From assembly GCA_015178975.1 (NCBI GenBank), contig WHVD01000185.1, positions 88,380-152,379 of the forward strand: a DNA stretch of 64,000 bases, written 5' to 3'. Below are positions 57,804-64,000 of the stretch, one piece after another. The notes beneath the pieces were generated by a model. The model did not search any database. It was not told the DNA's origin and was given only the letters and a program-made list of their open reading frames with translations. Source of the DNA: Hysterangium stoloniferum (taxonomy: Eukaryota; Basidiomycota; Agaricomycetes; Hysterangiales; Hysterangiaceae). Both the position numbers and the translations under genes were made by a program. Positions within the stretch are counted from its first letter, which is position 1; the number at the start of each line of letters is the position of its first letter.

Positions 57804-58640
57804 TGTTAGGATACACACACAGGCCAGGTTTCCGGAGAAACCCACGGGATATCCGGTAGGACTTGGCTTCAGCTTATAGGCTGCGCCCTCGCTAGATCGT
57901 GTTGTCCAATTTCAAACGGATGGTCGGGGATCCCGGGGAGTCCGGGCGGGGTTCGTGGGTCGTAGGTCGTAAGTCGGGTCGTGGGTCGTAAGTCGGAGGT
58001 CGTGGGTCGTGAGTCGAGTTGGTTGAGAGAGATAGATGCGCCGGAGCCCGTGGGCTCCGACTAGTGCGAGCGGTCTGATAAGAGTAGGGTTTAGAGAGGA
58101 AAATGTATTAGATTACTGGGGGGAATCTAAGCTAATTTTCTGACTGGATTGTATGTACAACATCTGCCAGTTTATATAGACCGTGGAATGCATGACATAC
58201 CAAATCCAGTAATAATGAGACGAAATGAGCAAAACATAAAACGGGAATAGTAAACACCAAATTGGTGTTAGGAACGGGACGGAATGGAGCGGAGTCCGAA
58301 TCGTGACAAAGCATAACCCATAACGGGAAATGGAGCGGGAGCGGAGTCCTAAATCGTGACAGGTCATTTGACTAAAACGGGAACGGGGCTCGATTAGAGC
58401 AGTGACGGGATTCTGAGCGGGTTCCGGTGACTGATGCGTGGGACGAAGATGGACATAGACAGAGATGGGGTCCGGGGGAAGTCCGGTGACTGATATGTGT
58501 CTTAATGAGGTCGAACGTAACGAGTCTTGACGTAACGGAGTCTGGGCGGGAAATCCTATAAACAGACAATTGGTGCTTGTAGTGCGTGGGGGCGTACGAG
58601 TTAGTGCCCGGAGTCCGGCGGGATTTGTCCAGTTGTAACA
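57804..58640 (-). repeat. 3' LTR of the chromovirus (837 bp)
   Basis: On the minus strand it starts TGTTACAACTGG at 58640 and ends ATCCTAACA at 57804. It contains a TATA box (TCTATATAAAC near 58180) and the conserved stem-loop at 57859-57892. Its partner LTR and the second copy of the target-site duplication are outside the window; the 5 bp next to it are TCTAC. Confidence 0.92.
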
Positions 58641-58655
58641 GTATCCTCCCTTTAT
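58641..58655 (-). other. Polypurine tract
   Basis: On the minus strand AAAGGGAGGATAC lies directly before the LTR start, the expected site for plus-strand priming of reverse transcription. Confidence 0.8.
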
Positions 58656-58709
58656 GCCGAAGTCCCAAAGAGGCTCTAGACTTCGATAAGGTTCTTGTCG
58701 GCTACGCGC

Positions 58710-58800
58710 ATGTGTCAAAAGTCATGTCGGTTACACGTATGTGTCAAAGAGTCATGTGATCTGGAAGGTAAGGTTCAAACGCGACGAGCCTATATAAAAA
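58710..58800 (+). promoter_or_regulatory. Promoter of the antisense gene
   Basis: Two direct repeats, ATGTGTCAAAAGTCATGT (58710-58727) and ATGTGTCAAAGAGTCATGT (58739-58757), precede a TATA box, TATATAAAAA (58791-58800). The start codon is 51 bp after the TATA box. The pairs of GTCATGT sites look like factor-binding sites. The whole unit lies within 160 bp of the LTR and points away from it, opposite to the retroelement's own transcription. Confidence 0.65.
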
Positions 58801-58850
58801 TTGAAAAAAATAGAAATTTCTTCTTCTTCATTACCCCCATCTTCGTCACC

Positions 58851-59836
58851 ATGGGACCAAAACCAACACCACGCAAGCCAATGCTGACAGCAGGGCCCTC
58901 CACGGGCACTCCGTATCGGGCGCCGTGGAGTGCGGCCCAATTGTTGGTGCGGCGAGAAGAGCAACGCCAACTGCGTGAAGCAGCAGAGAGAGAGGCGAGG
59001 GAGGCCGAGGAAGCCCTGGACAGAGAGTACCAGGAAGCGTTGGCCGCGGAGGAAGAGGCCGCAAAGGAGAGGGAACGTGAGGCGGAGGAGGCTGTGCGAG
59101 TGGCTGCGGAGAACGCCCGGGTGGCTGCAGAGAAAGCCCGGTTGGCCGTGGAGAGGGCCGCCATTGTTGCGGGAAAGGTAAGTCCCAAGTTTCAACTTGT
59201 CGAGTCTTTTACTGACTTGTAATTTCAGCGCAAAGTGACAGAGGTGGAGTCGGAGTCCGAGGGGGAGCCGGAGAGCCCCCAAAAGGTAGGCCTCATGTCC
59301 GTGGGATAACTGGTGAAAACTGACCATATCAACAGAAAGCAAGGAAGGCGGCGCCAGTCCGACTACCGACGCGGAACGAGCCGCGGTGTTCCGGTTGTAA
59401 CGACTGGAACACAGAGTGCAATCGAAAGTCCGGCCGGGGTCCGGGGTGTTACCAATGTGCGCACCTCAAGGCGAGGTGCTCGCTTGTGCACGAGCAGGCC
59501 ACGGGATCCGGGGCGCGAGACATAAGCGGGACGGATGGGTTGTCCGGGTTGGACGAAGTCCTTGGACAGATCGCCGAGGGCATCGAGGCCCAAAACGAGT
59601 TGCTCCAGAAGAGCAACAAGGTCCAAATTGTGGTGGCAAAGGAGCTGTCTGGACTCCGCGAGGAGTTTTGGAAGTTCCTGGCGGAGTATGGTGGCTATGT
59701 CTATAAAGAGCCGCAAGTCGGGAGTTCTGAGGATGCCGGATCGGATGAGGACGGGGTTGCCACGGAGGTTGCGGAGCTCCCAGAGGAGATAGCTGAGGAA
59801 GCAGGGAAAAAGAACAGTCCCATAAATGTAGACTGA
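58851..59836 (+). CDS. Antisense Zn2Cys6-like coiled-coil protein carried by the chromovirus
   Basis: Three exons (58851-59177, 59229-59285, 59336-59836) join in frame to 294 residues; the introns are 51 and 50 nt with GTAAGT/TTCAG and GTAGGC/AACAG ends. The ATG sits in CACCATGG. Residues about 35-105 are a Glu/Ala/Arg-rich coiled coil. Cysteines 146, 149, 156, 166, 169 and 176 follow C-x2-C-x6-C-x9-C-x2-C-x6-C exactly, the spacing of fungal Zn2Cys6 (Gal4-type) clusters, though the usual basic residues between Cys 2 and 3 are replaced by NDWNTE. A helical segment and an acidic tail follow. AATAAA near 59854 could end the transcript. It lies between the pol stop (60044) and the 3' LTR, on the opposite strand. 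It could be a captured host gene or an accessory regulator of the element. Confidence 0.75.
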
Positions 59837-60043
59837 AAAAAGTAGTATAGAAATAAAAGTAATTGAATCATAAAAGTAAAGCGTGAAAGAAAACATAAAA
59901 TAAAAGTCAAAGCCAAAGTCCGCGGAGAGTCCGCTTAAAGACTTGACTTGACATGTCAGAACCTGTAAAAGCAAAGAGAGACATAGGGCGACAGGGAATA
60001 GTGAAAATGAGTCCAAACGTAACACGGGGTCCGTGGAGTGCAG

Positions 60044-63000
60044 TTAGAGAGACGATAATGGTCCAGGTTTGAGTGGGTAAGCTGTATGAAAGTCAGTAAC
60101 GATTTCCGTGGCATTACCGAGTTCCGTGGCCAAAATCCATGAGGTTTCTTCATCGGTGCCCTCGTAACCCGCCCACTCGACCAAGTAAAGCAGTTTACAA
60201 GTGCGTCGACGCTTGTCAATTTTTGAATCTAAAATCTGCGAGATTTCAAACTCGGGTTCTCCGTCAATGATGACAGGAGGAGGCGGAGATTGCACGCAAT
60301 CCGGGATAGTGTTAGCAGTACAAGGTTCTAGCATAGAGACATGAAATACCGGGTGTACTGCGCGCATGCTATCCGGAAGCCGTAGAGTCCAAGAAACTGA
60401 ACCTACTTGTGTGATAATTTTGAAGGGACCTAAATATTTTTCAGCAAGCTTCTTTGATGGATGGGTAGTCCGGAAGAATTGAGCTTTGACATAAACACGG
60501 TCGCCAATCTTGAAGTTTGGTGGCGGGATCCGGTGTTTGTCCACTGAATGTTGGTATTGCTCTTGGGCGGACAATATTGCAGTCCGGAGTTCCTCGTGGA
60601 GCTCGTGGAGGTCCGTGGTGAACTCTTGAGCACGAACAGAGGCGAGATTTCATTCTGGATGTACTGTAATGTTTGGATTATATCCTTTATTTGCAAAGAA
60701 CGGGGAAACGCCAGTAGTGGCCGAGGGTGCATTGTTGTAAGCAAACTCTGCAAGTGGTAACAAGGTTTTCCAATTGTCCTGTTGATAGTTGCAATATACG
60801 CGGAGGTATTGTTCCAATGTCTGGTTGATGCGTTCGGTTTGTCCGTCACCTTCCGGGTGATGTCCGGACGTGAAATGTAATGTCATGTCCAAGGATTTTC
60901 TGAGGGATCTAAAGAAGTGAGACACGAACTCTGATCCTCGATCAGAAGTCATGTGGGACGGAACTCCATGCTTGGAAAATACGTGGATAATGAAAAGTTC
61001 CGCTAACTGCACGGACGTAATTGTATCATAAGTAGGGATGAATATACCTTGTTTTGAGAATCTGTCAACAACGACTAGAATAGCGGAAAAGCCTTCGGAA
61101 TCCGGTAGGTGTTCAATGAAATCCATAGATATAGAATTCCACGGGTGTTCCGGTACCGGGAGTTGTTTCAAAAGGCCGTATGGCTTGTGTCACTGAGATT
61201 TCGAGCGGGGACAAGTAGTGCAAGATTTACAATAGTGCTTAACGAATCCACGGAGTCCGGGCCAAGTATATTCTCTTCTTATTATTGATAGAGTTTTGTT
61301 GTACCCGAAATGTCCTGAGAGTGGATGATCATGTTTGTATTGAAGGATCCTGAGGCGGAGGCCGTCGGAGTCCGGTACATAGATACGATCGTCAAGTCTA
61401 ATGAAACCATGTTGATCAAGAGACCACCAAGGTTGATCGGGGTCCACGGGATTGTCCAGATGAGCTTTAGTAACTGGGTCTAGCGGAATTGCCGATAGAA
61501 TATCTTGATGTAACTTCTCGATATCCATAATGATAATTCCACGGACAATGGGATTGACGAGGAAAGTTGCGCGGACCGATGCGGTAAGTTGTTGATTTGT
61601 GAAAATAGGTTTCAGGTTGTGCGGATTTACCGTTGCATAGTCGTTGCTCCCCTCTTTAGGATAGACGTCCCATCGTCTAGTTAAAGCATCGGGTTTGCCG
61701 CCGAGACGGCCGGGTCGAAAACGGATAATCATGTTGAAAGCGGAGAGATATTCAGACCAGCGGGCCTGCCGGCGGGTCAAGAGTTTTGTGGTAGAAAAGT
61801 ATTCCAGGTTTTTGTGATCTGTTACAACATCAATAGGAGCTCCTGAACCTTCCAAATAGTGTCGCCACGCTTTGAAAGCTGAAAAGATTGCCAGAAGTTC
61901 TTTATCATGAACGTCGTAGTTGAGCTCTGCTCCGGTAAAAGTCTGGGACAGAAAAGCCACGGGGTGGACTTCTCCGTCGGAGTCCTGGATAGACAAAATG
62001 GCTCCAAGCGCATAATCGGAGGCGTCCGTTTCAACGATGAGCGGGAAGTCCGGTTTCCAATGCGACAGAATAGGAGCTGTGGAAAAAGAATTTTTTAAAA
62101 GATTGAAAGCTTTTTGACACTTATCGTTAAAGTTCCACGGAGTACCCTTACGCGTAAGACGGGTAAGGGGTACCGTGATGTCAGAATATCCACGGATAAA
62201 ACGTCTATAAAAATTGGCAAAGCCGAGGAAGGATTGTATATCTTTAACTTTTCGGGGTTCGGGCCAATCTTTGATGACTTGCACTTTAGTTTCGTCCATG
62301 CGGAGTCCATCGGGTCCCATCATGAAACCTAGGTATTCCACGGAGTCCGTGTCAAAAGTACATTTTTTACCATTTGCAAATAAACCATGTTGTCTGAGTC
62401 TCCGGAGAACTTCACGGACTTGTTTGTCGTGTTCCGCGGGATTCTCGGAGTAGATAAGAATGTCGTCCAAGTAAACAATGACGCATACATCGAGCATGTC
62501 GGAGAAAATGTCGTTGATAAAACGCTGAAAAACAGACGGGGCATTAGTGAGTCCAAAAGGGATGACCAACCACTCAAAGGCCCCATAACGGGTTCTAAAA
62601 GTGGTTTTCCATTCGTCGCCCGCGGCGATCCGGACCAAATGATAGGCATGCTTGAGATCTATTTTGGTGTAAATCCGGGCATTCTGCGGAGCATCGAGCA
62701 GGTCAGATATAAGTGGGAGTGGATATTTATCCTTTTTGGTGACAGCATTGAGTCCTCTAAAATCAACACATAGTCGAAGGGATCCATCCTTCTTTCTGAC
62801 AAACAGAACAGGTGCTCCAAAAGGAGACTTTGAGGGTCGAATAAAGCCTATGGACAAATGTTCATCCAGGAAATCACAGATTGTGGATAGTTCCATGGAC
62901 GAAAGCGGGTAAATATGTCCTAGGGGTGGCTGGGCGCCATCTTCAAGATCAATTTTTAAGTCGTATTCTCTGTGAGGCGGAAGCCGGTCAGCTTTTTGCT

Positions 63001-63142
63001 TGCTAAAAACATCCGCGAAGTCATGGTATTTCTCCGGGACGCCTTCTAGGTCAGCGGCTTGCTCAGATTCGGATACTGGGGTTGAGAAACGTCCAGTTGC
63101 TTCATCAATTTTTAAGTTTGATAGTGAACGCCTGGGACCCAT
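60044..63142 (-). pseudogene. Chromovirus pol: RT, RNase H, integrase, chromodomain (two stops)
   Basis: The frame is continuous from 63142 to 60044 except for TGA at 61190-61192 and 60650-60652. RT motifs: GFIRPSKSPFGAPVLFVRKK, LRLCVDFRGLN, TKIDLKHAYHLVRIA, FGLTNAPSVFQRFIN, VIVYLDDILIYS. RNase H: IVETDASDYALGAIL and NYDVHDKELLAI. Integrase: an H-H-C-C finger (HPLSGHFGYNKTL, CKSCTTC), then the D, D and E residues in SMDFIEHLP, TSDRGSEFV and EGDGQTERINQTLEQYLR. The C-terminal chromodomain (FEISQILDSKIDKR, LYLVEWAGYEGTDEETSWI) defines a chromovirus, which would target particular chromatin. Both stops are TGA where CGA (Arg) is likely ancestral, so CpG decay. This copy cannot make full Pol without readthrough. 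Confidence 0.93.
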
Positions 63143-63218
63143 CCATTTTTGAAGCCCTAATAAAAGCTGGCAGCATTAATCAGAGAAATGGACGGAGGTG
63201 CCGTGGGTTCTGGGGAAG

Positions 63219-63733
63219 CTATAGGTGCCGTAGGATCACAGGAGTCCTCGAGACTGCAGGTGCCGGGAAGGCCATGGGTGCTGTGGAGGCCGAGACAGGC
63301 GCAGTTTCCTCGGTCACTGCGGGAGTCCGGAATGTTATACTGTTAGCTATCCAGTCAATCAACGGATTGTAGCGGGTAAGCCAGTTATGTCCTAGAACCA
63401 CCGAGCAACTTGAGTCTAACTGGGTCACATAGAAAGTGACCAATTGAGATGTTCCACAAGGGAAACTGATGGGTAAATCACAAGCTTGGGTAACAACCGA
63501 ATTACTTGTGCCATCGAAGAGGCGGAGAGCGATGGATTTATCGAATAAGTTGACAAAGAATTTTTTTGCGTGAATTTTGTATCTAAAAAACAATGAGTCG
63601 AGCCGGAATCTATGAGAGCTGAAAAAACGAATTTCGGGATCATATTAGACATAAGTTTAACGAAAAATGAATCAGAATGTGAAAGAGCGGAATGTGTTGA
63701 GGCGAGTGAACTCTTGAATGTGCGGAGAGGCAA
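63219..63733 (-). pseudogene. Retroviral-type aspartic protease region, frameshifted
   Basis: One frame has [14 protein letters not shown] with the active-site Asp (codon at 63610-63608). The next conserved blocks, SIALRLFDG and [19 protein letters not shown], are in another frame. The shift falls in a run of seven A (minus strand) near 63565. A stop also separates the protease from the pol frame. These could be real decay or a homopolymer length error. Confidence 0.8.
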
Positions 63734-63769
63734 CGCAACCCCTAACCCGTGCGGAGTCCGCAGGGTTGC

Positions 63770-64000
63770 TTACTCTTTTTTCGAATCGGCAGCCGGTTTA
63801 TCCTTCGACGGGGTTTCCGTGGAGGCCTTGGCTGATCGACCCTTTGAAGAGTTTGCTTTTGCCAGCAGACATTCCGGGACTCGATGACCGGGTTTCCCGC
63901 ACAATAGACAGAGGTTGTTGTCCATACGACGTTGTCTTTCTTGTGGAGTCAATTTGCCATCAGGTCCGAGTTTGCCTGAGAGGTCGGGTTTTCCGGCTTG
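63770..64000 (-). CDS. Gag C-terminus with CCHC zinc knuckle (truncated by window)
   Basis: The minus strand is open from the window edge to a TAA at 63770. It reads KLGPDGKLTPQERQRRMDNN then CLLCGKPGHRVPEC, a C-x2-C-x4-H-x4-C nucleocapsid knuckle that binds the genomic RNA, then a Lys/Ser-rich tail. The N-terminal capsid part is outside the window. Confidence 0.88.
   Translation of the reverse strand, partial: QAGKPDLSGKLGPDGKLTPQERQRRMDNNLCLLCGKPGHRVPECLLAKANSSKGRSAKASTETPSKDKPAADSKKE

Larger units (their letters stand above)
57804..64000 (-). mobile_element. Ty3/gypsy chromovirus, 5' end beyond the window
   Basis: The element runs on the minus strand: gag end, protease, RT/RNase H, integrase with chromodomain, a 1.4-kb 3' region carrying an antisense gene, polypurine tract, and 3' LTR (57804-58640). 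The 5' LTR and most of gag lie past 64000. The copy is damaged: two in-frame TGA stops in pol and a frameshift in the protease. Its LTR is nearly the same as the solo LTR at 2350-3189, so the family has been active in this genome. Confidence 0.93.

Noticed and set aside
58752..59342. Minus-strand frames of 132 and 196 codons opposite the antisense Zn2Cys6 gene
   Set aside because: They are mirror frames of the Ala/Glu/Arg-rich coiled coil. They have no family motif, whereas the plus strand has promoter, introns and a cysteine cluster.

Overview
This window is nuclear DNA of a basidiomycete fungus, most likely a mushroom-forming Agaricomycete. The evidence is the densely packed genes with many roughly 50-nt GT-AG introns, FunK1-type kinase and DUF6533-like relics, a sesquiterpene-synthase relic, and a chromodomain Ty3/gypsy retrotransposon. 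No bacterial-type operons, CRISPR arrays or defence islands are present. The species cannot be told from the sequence.

Layout. (1) 1-14.4 kb is a repeat-rich, gene-poor flank. It holds a solo LTR inside another LTR (both with target-site duplications, TSDs), a 45-bp minisatellite, and broken pieces of a CCT-gamma chaperonin gene, a FunK1 kinase, a DUF6533-like membrane protein and a Ty1/copia gag, plus a small zinc-finger ORF and a 19-bp minisatellite. (2) 14.49-49.9 kb is a gene-dense core: tRNA-Phe, THO3/TEX1, a 984-aa disordered protein, ALE1-type lysophospholipid acyltransferase, a TPR-SET protein, GINS subunit PSF2, a YVC1/TRP-type channel, ARPC3, NOB1, 3-isopropylmalate dehydrogenase, haspin, a PTEN-like phosphatase, an F-box protein, a four-finger C2H2 factor, a USP-family deubiquitinase, a pyruvate-dehydrogenase-phosphatase-like PP2C and GTP cyclohydrolase II. 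These are mostly housekeeping genes, in no evident functional cluster. (3) 50.3-64 kb is a second repeat island. It has a terpene-synthase relic, a four-part nest of LTR insertions (one a 1.63-kb LTR-bounded element with no coding capacity), a Tc1-like transposase relic in a 75-bp-arm palindrome, another solo LTR, and the 3' two-thirds of a chromovirus running off the right edge.

Two observations stand out. The chromovirus carries, between pol and its 3' LTR and on the opposite strand, a complete-looking spliced gene with its own TATA box, two 50-51-nt introns and an AATAAA signal. Its 294-aa product has a charged coiled coil, a perfect Zn2Cys6 zinc-cluster spacing and an acidic tail. Second, nine LTR copies from several diverged families share a short stem-loop whose stem changes in compensating pairs (CAGC/GCTG, CAAC/GTTG, CAAT/ATTG), which suggests a selected RNA structure in the retroelement transcripts.

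All gene models come from reading the sequence by eye. Splice sites were chosen to keep frames open and recover family motifs. Two genes (THO3 and GTP cyclohydrolase II) have junctions that could not be resolved cleanly.
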